A DNA stretch of 64,000 nucleotides from Fasciola hepatica (lineage: Eukaryota > Platyhelminthes > Trematoda > Plagiorchiida > Fasciolidae), in contig CANUEZ040000161.1 of assembly GCA_948099385.1 (NCBI GenBank), forward strand, positions 3,720,001 through 3,784,000. The letters are read 5' to 3'. How positions within the stretch are numbered: position 1 is the stretch's first letter; the number at the start of each line of letters is the position of its first letter. A program made the translations under genes and the position numbers. The notes under the pieces were generated by a model. That model saw only the letters and a program-made list of their open reading frames with translations, made no database searches and was not told where the DNA came from. Positions 12,324 through 24,843 of the stretch are shown here, piece after piece.

Positions 12324-13699
12324 GTAAGTAGTTTGTTCACCACATGAAGAGGGTGGGATGGGAGCTATGATGATTCTTTTGTTTCGTTGGTCATTCCCAT
12401 TCCGATTGTCCCAGTTCCGAGAATATCATCAACATTTGACAGAGAGTATTTGTTGGAAAGCTCATTTAGGTGTGTGTTTATTCATTTATCTAGTTGTCTA
12501 TTATTTTTTAGCTCTTCCCGAAACATTAACACGTAGTACGCACATGCTTTCTTGGCAGACACATTGTGTCCAGAAAAAGTGGAGACATCCTGAGGAGGTC
12601 GAAATTTCCAACTAAATACGTCAGGGCTTGTTAGTAAACTGAATAGCGTTTAGTCAGGCACGATTCTTTGTATTCTCGCACACGGCTCGCCAGTAAAAGC
12701 TGCCTTGAAATTTGTTGAATAATAAAGTGTGTTAGTGGACTCAACCAATATCACCGACACTTATTGTTCTACTCTCTGCCCGAAGGTTAAGCCAAGACAG
12801 TAAGTGGAGTAATCTGCCTGTGGTCATTGGTAATCACCCCTGGTTATAACGGTTAGTTGACATCTTGCAAGCAGTAAGTCGCGAACTTCCTAGGTGTGTA
12901 CACATTGTGCACCTCAGTTTCTATCTAGATATCCAACGAAATGTCGTTGTGAATATGCAGAGCCCGTTTGGATTTTTTCAGCTGTGACGTCACCGGGTCA
13001 TCTGTTCATTCATCAGGAGTGGGGTTTGCGCTGCGAGATCTAGATATTTTCTCCTATACAGCGCATAATCGTGATTTTTACGGATAGAGGACACGGGCTG
13101 TCGATATTTGAACCTCGATATATTTTCAGCACTGTTGCCATTTGATCGGGGCACCGTATCAACAACGCCCAGGCTAAACATAGTGTGTATGTAGTAAGAC
13201 AGGGTAAGACACACCTGCGTTTACTCACTCACTACTCAAATTGGCAAAGCATGCTCAAGTGTTGTTTTAGTTCGTTTACAATCTTGCAGTGCAGCCAGGC
13301 GGGTCCCCATCCGGCTGCATGTGTGCATTTCGGCTTTTATTTGAACACGTGTCAGTGGCCACAGGGATGGTTCTCTTATGCACACCACCATCATTCTCGC
13401 TGTGTTGGCTGTGGACTGTCCTGATTAACGTCTTCATCCGCAGCTTTCACAATTTGGGTCATATTTTTGTCTGCCTGGGGTCCAGCTTAGGTGTGCCCGA
13501 TTATCAGTCAGATTCTTTTGGTGTGCAGTGCGAGATGCTTCCGAAATGCTCACAGCAGTCTACGCTGCAATTAGGTGCTGGGACTAGGAGTATGTTTTTG
13601 AATGAAGCGCTTAACTTAAACAGGCTATGGTTTTTGGGACGTGATTTACGTATTCTGTTTTATTGTTTAAACCAATAACCTCCCGCTACTGTGCTCTGA

Positions 13700-14750
13700 T
13701 TTTGGTTGCTACCTCGCAGTATTGTCTAGTCAAGATGCGGAAGAAAGTCAAGAAGACGAAGAAATAGTTCAGCTGTAACTGAGATGTTGATTGCAGCACC
13801 TGGCCATGTCATCTAATATATCCAACCGTTCTTTGGGTGGACATCGTCGACCCTAGCCAGAAAGCATAACACGTCCATTGCCATGTCATGTAAACCGAGG
13901 CAGTCTATCGGTAGGCATGTGTAACACATGTCTCAACCACCTTAATCTGTTTAGATTCAGTACTTACTCTAGTGACCGACCCCTGATTCCCAATATCCCA
14001 GGCCTAGCCTAAGCCTATCCGGTGTTTCCGCCATATTCGAGAAATACTGCGAAGTCCTCAATGGTCAAACACCAACAGCGTTCACGTATCCTCTACACGT
14101 AACGGCCATGTTTCTGGACCGTATAAAAAGGTGGCTCTAACTGTGGCAATGTAGATTTGGCTCTTGATAAACCACCGGATGTCAGGCCGGGGCCACAGTT
14201 GACTTAATTTGTCGGAAGCCAAATGCGCCAATTATTCATCCGATATTATATCAAAGAATTTACCTAATTCAGCTGTCGCTTCCTATACCATGACAACGTT
14301 TGTTCAAGGGCCAACCCAGTCTTGAAGCAGCATTTTACACTTCGAAGGCGCAAGACGCATCCCAAACATTATTGCACTGTTGCTCAGAATGCCTAGAAAA
14401 AAATTGCAAATTACATGGATCTTCACACCGAAGCTCAGCGTCGTTCGCGTATTCTAAGCCAGACGGTTTACTGCCTGAACAATGACCGATGCCGCTATTC
14501 TCGTACGAGGCTAGAATCGTGTCAGTTATATATGTGATAGAGAGCAATCCTGATGTATACCACTCCTTGTGATGAACTCGGATGTAGTATCGCCGTAAGC
14601 ACGAATTCGGCTCCGGCTGGTCTCGTAAAATCATCGAAAAAGATTAATTCATCTGAGGACTCTTCAATGAAGCAGCGCGAGAGAACTTTGCGGTCAACTC
14701 GTTTGGATAGCAGAGGTAGTGTACCTATGGAAGGTGTGTCCATAATCTAA
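13700..14750 (-). pseudogene. RTE-like LINE, reverse transcriptase C-terminal half
   Basis: Minus-strand fragments of a non-LTR reverse transcriptase in several frames. About 14,470-14,335 encodes LEYANDAELRCEDPCNLQFF, the YADD motif with the first D changed to N, followed by the usual FGMRFAPSKCK-type region in decayed form. About 14,200-14,060 encodes IKSQIYIATVRATFLYGPE then TWPLRVEDT, and VFDH follows. About 13,960-13,860 encodes NRLRWLRHVLHMPTDRLPR. These are the conserved C-terminal blocks of this LINE type. Stops and shifts are frequent, and it lies antisense to EMC7. Confidence 0.75.
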
Positions 14751-15734
14751 AATCTGTTATATGCTAAAGATGTGACCGATGCAACCACGATCGGGTCTGG
14801 AATCTAGTTGTTTCTCACGCGTGCACCTTTCGCTATGACTGGGCGATTAACGACGAGTAAAGCCGGCGGCGTGTTTGGATGTGGTATTTATCCAGCTAAC
14901 TCCTCTAGCTCTCATGCTCGGACCTGTCACCTTTCTTGTGATACGGCACAATCACCGATTCACACCCTTCCCTTTGATTCTGTTCACTTTGCCGGATTAT
15001 CCGGAGAAGTTGTTAATCTCGATCTGAAAGCTTGGCGGCATCCCTGAAAAAACACAGAGAATCCATTCGGTCTAATAGTTTGCATATTTTTAGGAAATCG
15101 ATCTTTCGGAAGAGCTTCATTTCTGTTGAAGGATTGATGTCTATTAAATATATTATCTGAAAGTTCGCTGTCGAAGCGGGTCAAATGAATTGCTCATTTA
15201 AGTGCTCCGCTCAACATTCCAGACGACGTTCGTAAAAGGAAATCATAGAGTTATCATATTCCTCGGGTAAATCACACCTGGATTTCGTAGGTCGGTACTT
15301 CTAAACAAGCGGCAGTGGCTGCAATCATTATCAATAGCTGCAGTCTTCTATACCCCGCATTTCGCAATCCACTACTGCTCGTGATCATTTCTCAAGCTCC
15401 CAGTAAGTTGACGCTTCGGCAGTGAACATGTACCACAGTATGATCTGAATCCAGCGATTTGGGTCAGAATGAATGATTATGTTCGATTGATCTATTCCAA
15501 CGGTGACCGACTGCATTAATGTCAATCTGAACGCAACGCTGTGAAGACATAGGAGGACTCCAGATGATTCCACGCGGCTTTTTACGGCAGAAGTTTGAAC
15601 TCGCCAGAAATTGTCTTTGGATTGAAAATAACTAGACGAAATGATTCCCGTTGTCAGTTGGTTCTGATGTGGTAGCAAATGAGCCTCATGTGTGCCTTTT
15701 AGTATCCCAGAAATGACCACAACGTCCGTTCAAC

Positions 15735-16055
15735 TCACGCTTCGAAGCAGCTGAGACAAATCGTCTTCGACTTCAGAAGAACTGCAATAGTAGTTGCAAA
15801 CACTGACACGGCGTTCATACATCGACGCTTCAGTTTATTGTTGTTGGCACGTACAAAACCGCCCAACCGAACTGCACACGATTGACTGCCAGCTTGAATC
15901 CAGTCTAGCAGTACACCCTCCGCTCTCGAGATTAAAGCAATCCCAACGCCATCCTTACCTCGAACACTAGACACCGAATCATCTGACAAGCGAGATGTGA
16001 ATTGTGACCACTGAAATAGGTTCTCGTGTGCGCGTTTTGGCGACACAGCATACAT
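15735..16055 (-). pseudogene. LINE apurinic-type endonuclease fragment
   Basis: A 106-codon open frame with GKDGVGIALISRAEGVLLDW, then CAVRLGG, LKRRCMNAVSVFATT and a Ser/Lys-rich end. This matches the central part of the APE-type endonuclease of RTE-like LINEs (GxxGVGxALS.RAE.ALL.W..V..R.C.VRL, then V.V.YAPT). It is upstream, on the same strand, of the RT remnant at 13.7-14.75 kb, so both probably come from one element. The 14.75-15.73 kb stretch between them is not readable as protein. Catalytic residues outside the fragment are not visible. Confidence 0.7.
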
Positions 16056-16059
16056 GTTT

Positions 16060-17105
16060 TGAAAGTTTAAAGAGTTCTAGTTAGTTATGCCTGCTGCCAT
16101 AGGCAACAAGATGCGGAAGTTGAAGGCAGCTAAATGGATTAAATATTTAGGCCTATAGAGTGCGTTCGATTGGTGTCTTTTGAACTGTTATTGTTATCGG
16201 ACATGTCTCGTAAGCTGCAGTAACCCGTGGCATCTTGCGTTTGCTTGAATTGGAGAAAGGAATTTCGGCAGGGTTTTTACCTGGCGGCAGTGGGGTGTTA
16301 AACCAACACGGGAACATCCGTGTTAGAGCTGCAGTTCTGTCACTCTAGAATCGGTTGTTTGTCTTATGTCCTGTTTTCCACTTGTGCCTGATTTATCGAT
16401 CTGCTCGTATTCAGTTCTTAGCCCCATGTACCCAATAAAGCAAACGGTACGGGGACGGGAAAGTATCCTTTGGGTCGGGGGCTTTCCAGCTTAGGCGTAC
16501 GACGGTTGCTCAGCGAATTTCGTTTACTACCCCCATCACCAACAGAAACCTCTGGTACTCCACCATTACGTCCACTCAGCAAACCTTTTTGACCGGTAAA
16601 CTGCCTCTGTTCGTATCTGTTCTCCAGATTCTACTCTCAAGAGACACGCAAAACCAGTTTTTACCCCCATCAACTGGCTCAGTGAGACTGAACTTTATTT
16701 GGCCTCTGCCTATTACCTCATCAAGCATGATCGCACCTCCGGTTTAAGGAAGTCATTCTTTGTAGCTCGTACGGACGTGGATGCACACAGGTCACCACAC
16801 CACGTCAGGGTGCAGTCTTGTCCCGTTGGAGTTACGTATTCCTACGGATTAGTCCCCCTAACATGAATTTTTCGTACTTAGACAGGTAGGATGTGTCGGA
16901 GCATTTAGTCCATGACATAGTGGGAAAGTATGCAAATTTTATCGTGTTGGGTTTTTGAGCTGAGACCTGTAAGGTTTATCTACTATAGATTCTTGAATAC
17001 ACTATAGGGCATGATGAAGTATTGGTTTTGGGTGTTCCTGCATTCTCCTTAGTTCGCACGATTTTCACTTGTCTTGATTTCACTTGTTTATTTGTGTGGC
17101 TTATT
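16060..17105. other. No recognisable gene
   Basis: About 1 kb of EMC7 intron without a protein I recognise on either strand and without obvious repeats shared with the rest of the window. Confidence 0.35.
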
Positions 17106-17783
17106 TCATTTTTGTGCGAGTAACACTGCAAGGTCGCAAACAAGCCCACAGCACTGTTGTGCAAAAGTTGAGATCGATATTGAATATGAATAGCGTGCTG
17201 GTGAGATGGGTAGGAGTTTAAAAAAAACCAGATTTATGCACCAAGCAAATACGACTGTTCGTAGTCGAACAGAAACGTTTTGTCCTGTTGTGCGGATAAT
17301 CTGAAATGTTGGATGGTCGACTGATATATTTTGGATGAGAGTAGATATTCCAGCCGGCAGCACATTGTTTAGGTGAAGGAACCGGAACCATGAGACGGGT
17401 TTTATAAAATACTTCGAAGACCGTTGAACATGACGGTTCAGGATCACCCTCTGGAATCTGACGATTACAGCTTCCGAGGTCCCGAAGCGTTTTTTCGGTT
17501 GCAGTCCCATCGAGCATCGTGCCCGAAAATTGCGAGACAATTGTTCTCTTCTACTACGTACTTGCACAACGCATTCTGTGTGTTGACTACATCCTAGAAA
17601 ATAGTCTAGTGAACGGACATCGAATGAAATATTCCAACGGTTGCCAAAAATCGGTAAGTAACGTGAACGAGATTGTTCACCGCAACGATGTATTTTATCA
17701 TTCTCATCTAAGAGCAAGAGACATCGTGAATCAAATTGACCGATCTTGGTCAAGTAGGTTAGGGCGTTTACCTTCCATTTCAA
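17106..17783 (-). other. Unrecognised 225-codon ORF
   Basis: The longest open frame in the EMC7 intron. Its first codons fall inside the SINE copy at 17,744-17,935, so the true start cannot be there. The composition is rich in Arg, Ser and Val, and a hydrophobic stretch lies near the end (VVFAWCINLVFFKLL). I recognise no domain. A neighbouring frame (17,517-17,218) is also open for 99 codons, which argues for chance openness or a decayed element over a real gene. Confidence 0.2.
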
Positions 17784-17935
17784 AGGTCAGCAGTTCAACT
17801 GTTGCCATCGCCCGGTCACTTCGGTGGTAGACAGTAATCTACTGTCGTCCAACCCGTCACCATGTCTGACCTGCTGGAAATCTTATGCTATTCTCCATCG
17901 CTCCAAGTCTACGGATCAGGGTTGCCTGCTATGAT
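17744..17935 (+). repeat. tRNA-derived SINE, copy 2
   Basis: A diverged copy of the 10,706-10,980 element. The head shows TGGTCAAGTAGGTT at the A box (17747-17760) and GCAGTTCAACTGTTG at the B box region. The body then follows the first copy closely (TCACTTCGGTGGTAGACAG, then CCGTCACCATGTCTGACCTG). No clear A-rich tail remains. Confidence 0.65.
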
Positions 17936-18019
17936 TTATGTAACGCTTGCATTGCACTCCTACAAACAGGATTGTCAAAAACGTTTGCTTCAACTAACGG
18001 AAACCGGTATCCGCCAGGG

Positions 18020-18240
18020 CAAGCGGATAGATAACAAACAACCTTTGTGGCGTCCTTGTAGTATACAAGGACCAGTGTTCTTCCGCCCCGAGGGGTTGCA
18101 CGTGTTCGACCTGCAAAACACAAACACTGATAACTCCATGAGTCCAAAGCTCAGCAATTGTCTCGTTGTGAACCCACAGTTACATTAGTCAAACAACAAT
18201 GTGGCTGCCCACAGCCCGCCTGCTACACCATTTTGGGATT
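18020..18240 (+). repeat. Dispersed repeat with Cys-rich motif, copy 1
   Basis: Matches 36,450-36,690 in the same orientation at perhaps two thirds identity (shared CAGTGYTCTTCCG, CTCCATGAG and AACAACAA blocks). One frame here reads KDQCSSAPRGCTCSTCK, and the 36-kb copy reads GQCSSDGGSTCAVCK, so the repeat appears to derive from coding sequence with a C-x(6-7)-C-x2-C pattern. I do not recognise the family. Confidence 0.45.
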
Positions 18241-20192
18241 ATTGAGGTGGCTAGCTAAACCCATTTTAATCAGTGATTTTATATAAGCACTACTACTTCT
18301 TTATTGCTGCACTGTCCTTGATTCTGGAAACCCGCGCACTTTTCATGGTAATCTAATTAATCGGAGTTTTGCTTGTTTCTGAGCTTTGGGTGACCCTGCC
18401 TTATCACAACCATATAAGGCCTGCGGGCCTGGGCTTCCGACCGCCGGATTGTAAGATACGTGATGAGACATATCTGAGTGTTGCAATTGGTGGCGTATTT
18501 GCATTCGAACCATTTCTTCGTCCAAATGGTTTTCACTTATAAATTTCTTTGCTGCTTGTTTGCTCCTTGTGTCACCATTCGTTTCGTCCCCCGCTCGATG
18601 ATGCTGCGGTTAGCGAAGAAAACCAGAACAAAGAAGTTAGTTGTTAGTGGTTGACACAACTGAACTTAACTGACCTCTGTGACACCTAACTGGACTCGTG
18701 AAACATTGGATCCGAATTGTATCATTCTGGGTCAAAACTGGAATTGAAATGCGCAGGAACTTTGTTAGTAAACCAAACATCGACCCTCCAATTCATGTGT
18801 GGAGAGATTTGATGAATCACTTACAACTCCGCAGTTCTGAAGGCTTGTTGGGAATAGATTTCATCTGTTGTGCAATAGAAATACCAGTTGGTCACTCGTT
18901 ATGTTCGAACTTTTGCGTTAGCGTGCTTAGTTTCGGTCACATTCGTTGGATTCAAGGTGGAAACTGTGCAAACAGATTGAGCCCTGAATTCGGCAGTCGA
19001 TATCTCAAGAAAACCAGATAATCATTCTCTGTACTCATGATTAATAGCATGGTGAAAAAACTGTAGCATCCGGTATGTTCCCTTGGTGAATGCACTTCGA
19101 GGTCAGTTCAGCGAGTTTCTTGTTCAGTGCGCTTACCGGCTCAGAGTAGTGTCACACATCTGAGATGTGGTGTGTTGAGACTGGGTTGCGACGGGAAAAC
19201 CTGGAGTTGTCGCGCCCGTTTTCTTATTGTAAGCCGTTGTGCATCTGATTTTGGTTGACACTCGTCTTTGATTTTGACTAACTGGCTCTCACCATTAACC
19301 CAAATCAGTTTTGTTTGTCAGACAGGATGCTACTGTTCTACATAACAGATCAACCGTCTTGGTTGCTTTCGTGGTTATATCACTATGGACCGGATTATCA
19401 TTTTACTCGAATCACTCCGTATTTCGTATGTGTTTTCAACTGCATCCACGTTGTATCACCTGTTCTTCATGCATTGTTTTCATTCTTATCAATGCAGTCA
19501 AAATCAACCCAGTTTTGTGACTCACATCAACCCACCCACATTTTCTTGATTTCATCACATCGCTTGTCATCAGCTTCAGGACGTGGGTGGCCGTGGGGGA
19601 TCCTACGTTTTACGTCAATGTTTCCACAAATTTTTTCACTGCCTAGTCGTTACCGCCTGACACATTCGGCAACCCAACTCATCATGTCCGTTTGTGATCG
19701 TAGCTGTTCGGCTTAACGTATGTATGCAACTACGAGCAGTCCTTTACGTTGTTTAGCATGAACGTGTGATGAGCTTGGTTATCTAATGCTGTTTACTGGT
19801 TACTAAACTGAATGAAACCTGTAGTTAGATAAAATCTACCCGCTGTCTTACTTCCAACAGTCAGATCTCATTTCCCGCGTACTGTGGTGGTCACGCATTA
19901 ATGTTGACCGAAAACCACCGGAAAATGTCACCGAATTTACTGGATATGCTCGCTACAGAATGTAGTACTTTGAATCTGTTTTTTTGCAAATCCGTATGTT
20001 TATCGCAATTTCCAGGAGACAAACCGTTTTTTCTCGGCTGGCATTCGATAAACCTAAAAATTCTACCACTGATATCGTTGGCAGTAGCCAAAATAAAATG
20101 CAGATGTTCAGAACCTTTGAGCATGTCATACGTGTTAGATGTTTTCTTATTATGACATTTATACATAATTTATCATGCTCTTTTCTTTTTAG

Positions 20193-20372
20193 ATGCTCTC
20201 CTCTCTGTCTATGTTTGGTGGATCTAAGAAGCCAGCAACATCCCATACACGCCGGAGGTTGACGGACGATGCCCGTTCGAGCAGCTCCACTCACGATGCC
20301 GGATCTGGATCGCGTTCAGATACATCAACCTCACCGTTAGGGCGCAAGCTAACCAAAAGAAAAAATCAGTGA
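20193..20372 (+). CDS. EMC7: EMC7 homologue, last exon
   Basis: The final 180 nt (59 codons plus TGA at 20370-20372), directly after a strong TTTTCTTTTTAG acceptor and in phase 0 with the exon ending at 12,323. The product starts MLSSLSMFGGSKKP, then is Ser/Thr/Arg-rich and ends GRKLTKRKNQ. The human protein likewise continues after LPDVSE with FMTRLF and a Ser/Gly/Lys-rich basic tail. This is the cytosolic C-terminus. No strong polyadenylation signal follows closely; an AATAAA occurs at 20985-20990. Confidence 0.88.
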   Translation: MLSSLSMFGGSKKPATSHTRRRLTDDARSSSSTHDAGSGSRSDTSTSPLGRKLTKRKNQ

Positions 20373-21830
20373 AGCTTTTCTGTTGTATTCGATTCTCATT
20401 TCACGATGTTCTTTGCGATTGTGCGCGCCCATCACACACGTTTTTGGTTTCGTTCGAGCTGCCCTCTTCTGATTCTTGCTTATCGTCTGCCTGGTTTCTG
20501 TGAATTTAGCAAGTCCCTCCTGTGTGCCGATGTGCACCGTGTTTCCTGTTATCGATTGTTAGACTCTTCTGAATCTGATTTTCCGCCGTTCTCTAGATCC
20601 GGTTTTTGATCACTTTCGTGAACCACACTTCGTTTAACATTTTACCTAACAACCAATTGAATGGACGAGTTGACTGATGAGGGTGCGAACTATTTCGTGC
20701 GAATTATTCATGTACGCTCTGTTTTTGCGCATCCAGTGTGAACCATGTCCGTCAGTACTTCAAATCCTCCCAATATACCGAAGGGTACAAGGTTCGGTTC
20801 AATGCGTGATACTAGTAGCTGAATTACCTAACTGCTAGGAGAAAATTCGCCGCTGTTGTTCCGGTCTTTAATAATCAAAACCTAAGGAGAATATAACTGT
20901 TATGTAAAAATGAGTTTATGACGGCTCGATAAGAAAGGGAGACGAAAATGGAGTGTTAGGTGCTGGCACACAAAAATGTGGTGTAATAAAATTAGCACAA
21001 AGTAACTCACAGTTTGTCAACAATGTCCAGAAAACTGATTTCAAGTCGGTCTCACAATGCCTTACCTGGGATAGTTTGTCGCGGCTATCGGTCAAACGAT
21101 TGAACATCGTTTGAAATGGATCTCAGTGACTTCCCTACCGGCTGCCACGACAAGGTAGGTGCGGTAAAGGAGGGCTTTTGGAATTATGAGCCTGCATTTT
21201 GACTATCACAGATCTAAAGCCTTTTGCATACAACCCGGAGCCAGAGAGGACGAGCCACAGTAATCGGTTGTGGGTGCATAATTCCTATATTTTATTAATT
21301 TGATGAAACAGTAATGAATGTACAGCGTAGACGAAAATACTGAGTACACTCTGCGCAGGTGGAATTTCGCAACTTGTTAGTTGACGAAAAAATGCAAATA
21401 ACACAAAGTAAAGGTGTACGTGGAATTTGGATGATAGCGTAGTAAGTCACCGGACTTCATCGATATGTAGTGTAGACTAATAGCTCTGGCTTTCACACCA
21501 ACCTTAAACGAGGAGTGCACAAATGATATGTTTTCTCCAAGTACATGGGCAGCTAACGCAGATGAAGAATGATAAAGGTAGTGGTCCACTTAGTTTGCCG
21601 CCAATGGTGCAACGTGGGTTTTCTTTCATTTCACCTTCTGCGATAGCGTTTATTCAATCAGTATTTTTCCTCCAAGCATCCCGGATTATGCTATAGCTGC
21701 GCTGATTACTCGAGTGCACGCGGAATACCTGGGAAATTAGAAACAATCACCGTGGCTGAAGTTCGCACCCTTAAAGATGCTCTGGTATACATCGTGCAAT
21801 CCATTAATCTTGACTTGTGTTCAGAAACTT
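20373..21830. other. EMC7 3' flank, no recognisable gene
   Basis: About 1.46 kb downstream of the EMC7 stop. It presumably begins with the 3' UTR. No protein family, RNA gene or shared repeat is recognised; one AATAAA lies at 20985-20990. Confidence 0.4.
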
Positions 21831-21839
21831 ATTGTATCG

Positions 21840-22030
21840 AACGTTCTCTCAGGAAAGAACTTATGGCCCGGTCAGCTTTATCGTCGTCTCTCAAGTGCCT
21901 CATTGGATGCCAATATTTTGGGCAGTACTTATTTTGTTTTTCACTCAGTAGGAAATGTCAAACCGTTAGCATTTGTAATCTGGACTATAGTGATGCATTC
22001 AATTGTGCAACGGAGAAATGGTCGCCACCC
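21840..22030 (+). pseudogene. Short LINE reverse transcriptase fragment
   Basis: One frame encodes CQTVSICNLDYSDAFNCA, close to the RT motif FLDYSDAFN seen in the CR1-like LINEs of this window. The upstream codons (SLDANILG in another frame) suit the RSTLDAL block. Only about 60 codons are recognisable and they are frameshifted. Confidence 0.5.
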
Positions 22031-22399
22031 AAATTAGGCGCAGTTGGTACCCTGTCAACTACTGGAGGTCATTTTTCTGACCCTGTTACCAAACGCGATT
22101 AGGTAACTTGTGGTCGTGGGCAAAACGTCCTAACTACTTTCAACGACAGACGTTCCTCAAGGCATTTTAGCGCGCAGGGCTGACGAGACGAATGGCATGC
22201 GGACGCGGTTTATAAATACAGTCACGAATCGAATGATACTTCGCCAATAGTCAGAAAATCAAAGTCGCGAGCCACGATGTTTATACGAACCTGCAGAGCA
22301 AATAGTACAGAACGAGAAACGATCAGAGAGGACTCACAAGAGCGTGTCATATTGGCGATCGAACCAGGGACATTTTGGCTCAGAATGATAAAACAAAGT

Positions 22400-22402
<3 letters not shown>

Positions 22403-22486
<84 letters not shown>

Positions 22487-22494
22487 ATATATAT
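22403..22494. repeat. (TA)n microsatellite
   Basis: About 92 bp of perfect alternating TA, with one phase slip (TATATTATAT) near 22,475. This is a simple sequence repeat capable of cruciform extrusion. It explains the Tyr-Ile repeats in both strands' reading frames. Confidence 0.97.
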
Positions 22495-22829
22495 GCTTGG
22501 TGGTAATAAGAATGATAATTACCGAAAATGGGTACCTCGTTACTACACGATGTTGGAAATGGCATTTCAGCTTGACAAAAGCGAAACGGGCATTCTCGGG
22601 AAATTCTGATGTTCTTGCCACGTAGTAAATTTGTGAAAGGTTGCATCAATCGAGCACAATTATGAACCAAACAATGCTAAAAGTTGATTAAACCATCTTC
22701 ATAGATGAAGGTTCGGGATATTCAAGAATCGCCTGCTCTTTATCTTTCGTGGATAAGAAACCTGTGGCTGATATCGTGTGACTAAATGAATGTTTGTGCC
22801 GTTGATGGTTACACTTCAATGAACAACTT

Positions 22830-23253
22830 ACAGAAAATCTTTGACTAGCGACTTCAGAACGTGTCTTCTATTAGGCTGTGCACCCATCCGGCGTCAAACT
22901 GCTGCTGAGGTAACTAAAGTGGTCGACAATTGCCAGCACCTCCCATCGAACATCAAGCTCGGAACCGTTGACGTTCAGTCTTGTAAAATCACTTTACACT
23001 TTGAAGGTGCAAAGCGCATGCCGAATGGAACTACAGCTCTTGCGAGATTATCTAGTGCACGTTGAGCATGTTCCGTGCATTCAAACAAACAGACAACGTC
23101 GTTCGCATACTCAGGTCATACAGCTTGTCACTATTTCCTAGTTCGACGACAATATTCTGAAGATTTTGCAAGGCATTCTTCATTATTTCGTCCATGACGA
23201 ATTTGGGCAGCAATGGAGACAGGACATCCTTGTCGAACACCGCTTTTCATTTC
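22830..23253 (-). pseudogene. RTE-like LINE reverse transcriptase fragment
   Basis: Minus strand from 23,250: a frame with GVRQGCPVS (RT motif 4 to 5 region), then VMDEIMKNALQNLQNIVVEL. A third frame follows with PEYANDVVCLFECTEHAQRA, the YADD motif changed to YAND, and then PFGMRFAPSKCKVIL. The order and spacing are those of an RTE-type LINE. Several frameshifts and a stop separate the parts. The fragment ends exactly where the left inverted-repeat arm begins, so the rearrangement probably cut it. Confidence 0.78.
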
Positions 23254-24059
23254 GAATAAGAAGTTGAGGCTATCAATAACATGAGAAAGTAGGAAGAGAA
23301 GTAAGAAACATTGGTATGGTTGTATGGATTTCGTGGAAGTCCGACACGAAAAAAGTACTCAAATGCAATGGTCCAGCTCAATTTATTACATCCATCTTAT
23401 GGGCTGTTCAGTTAACGGCGCTTAATTTAACAAGGTTCATTTAGTTTTGATCACTGCTAAATGTTTACTTAATAAAGTTGAGATCAGCAATCTGACGACG
23501 GGTTGAACCTGGTTATTGTATTTTGTCCAATGCTTGGCATACTGTGATGAAACTAATATTTGCATATTACTAACAATTGTTGGCTTCGTGACACTAATTT
23601 CATTAGAGGCCTTAACTAGGTATGATAACCAAGTTGGGTGTTTCTGGAAGAATGCACTGTAACGGTGATTGTTGTGTTCACGCTCATCGGTACAAGCAAC
23701 CCACCGGGTCTACGATCGACGAGTAGCCAGCCACCACAAAGAAGGAAGTATGCCGAAGGTCACGTTAAACTTGGTCCAGTTAGCTAGACAGATAGGTACG
23801 ACCTTCACAGTAAACTTCAATGAGACGCTGCTCGGCATGTGAAGAGAGATTCTTCCGAATGAGCGGACGAGATCTACTGACCCAACGGCTACAAAGGAGA
23901 ACTGTTCAACTGCCTGATCCGGCATTCCAGAGGAGGCGAACGAACTGTACAGCAAGCCACTGGCTCCTCTGGAAACACCCTGCTGCCTTGCAGTCTGCAC
24001 TTGGGTGTGCAAGGGCTAAAGGTGCATCATCGAACAAAAAGGCCGAACGGTGCTAGGGG

Positions 24060-24345
24060 AGCCGCTTCGTACTCTTCTCCTGCGAATCTCTATCAGTATT
24101 CAAGGAATCTCAAGCGCTCATCGTGCTACGGCGTCGCCGGTAAGCGACTCACCTCGTGTGCCGGCGGTCGAGGAGATAAGACGACAAGTTGGGATTATTC
24201 GCTGCAGGGGAAGAACACACAGCCTGTTGGAATGTCAGAACGTTTCCAGACGTCGGCATCCAGTGCATCACAATGCAGACTCTGCATGACCATCACGTAG
24301 ATATTGCTTGCCTTTCGGAAGTCTGCCTGCCAACTCAGGTAGCCA
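24060..24345 (+). pseudogene. LINE endonuclease N-terminal fragment (left arm)
   Basis: A frame near 24,225-24,345 reads ACWNVRTFPDVGIQC and then HHVDIACLSEVCLPTQVAN. It resembles the start of an APE-type LINE endonuclease (TWNVRTL ... DIACLSEVRLP), where the Asn and Glu are active-site residues. A stop follows at once. The preceding 160 nt are open but not recognisable. The same fragment is present in reverse in the right arm (about 30,675-30,800). Confidence 0.65.
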
Positions 24346-24843
24346 ACAAATGAAGGTCCATGCGCGTAATTAACAACCTCTTTCGTCTCACCGAGAACAG
24401 TGATATGATGTGTATGGCTGCACCTGCGGCAACCAGTCGGTACGCATACCACGGTCAGCCGTACAACAAACCAGATTCACTGTGATGGCGTGGACGATCG
24501 CATGTGCCACGCAGTTGGCATGGCATCGGTCACCGGTGCACGACATTGAAATTGAACCCGATATATCTTGTTGATCAGTGGATACCATGCATGGTATCCA
24601 TGGTTCACCATGATCAACTGCAGTTTACCTGATGCCAATGTGAAAACAGCAAAGATTTATTCACTATTATTCCTAAATTATTCACTGTTTACAGGAAAAG
24701 ATTCATTTGCAACACTGGTACCCTAACCGTCATCCAAAATCATTGTTTGCAATGAAATGTTCCCAAGAAAGAGATTTACAGCAAGTATAGTGAATTATTC
24801 CTTAGACATGCATCATCATTTAGATGGGCTATAGTGATAATTT

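Larger units (their letters stand above)
12324..20192 (+). other. EMC7 last intron
   Basis: A 7.9-kb intron running from a GTAAGTA donor to a TTTTCTTTTTAG acceptor. It holds minus-strand LINE coding remnants (13.7-16.06 kb), a SINE (17.74-17.94) and one copy of a repeat with a Cys-rich motif (18.02-18.24). I recognise nothing in 12.3-13.7, 16.1-17.1 or 18.25-20.19 kb. Confidence 0.8.

Noticed and set aside
17106..17783. 225-codon ORF as a real gene in the EMC7 intron.
   Set aside because: Its start lies in a SINE, another frame is open across the same stretch, and no domain is recognised; kept only as an unassigned ORF.
22170..22205. CTGACGAGACGAATGG, resembling a hammerhead ribozyme core.
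   Set aside because: The GAAA required after stem II is not present and the stems do not form. CTGATGAG near 20,675 fails for the same reason.
22277..22670. ORFs of about 100 codons on both strands with Tyr-Ile repeats.
   Set aside because: They are produced by the (TA)n microsatellite.
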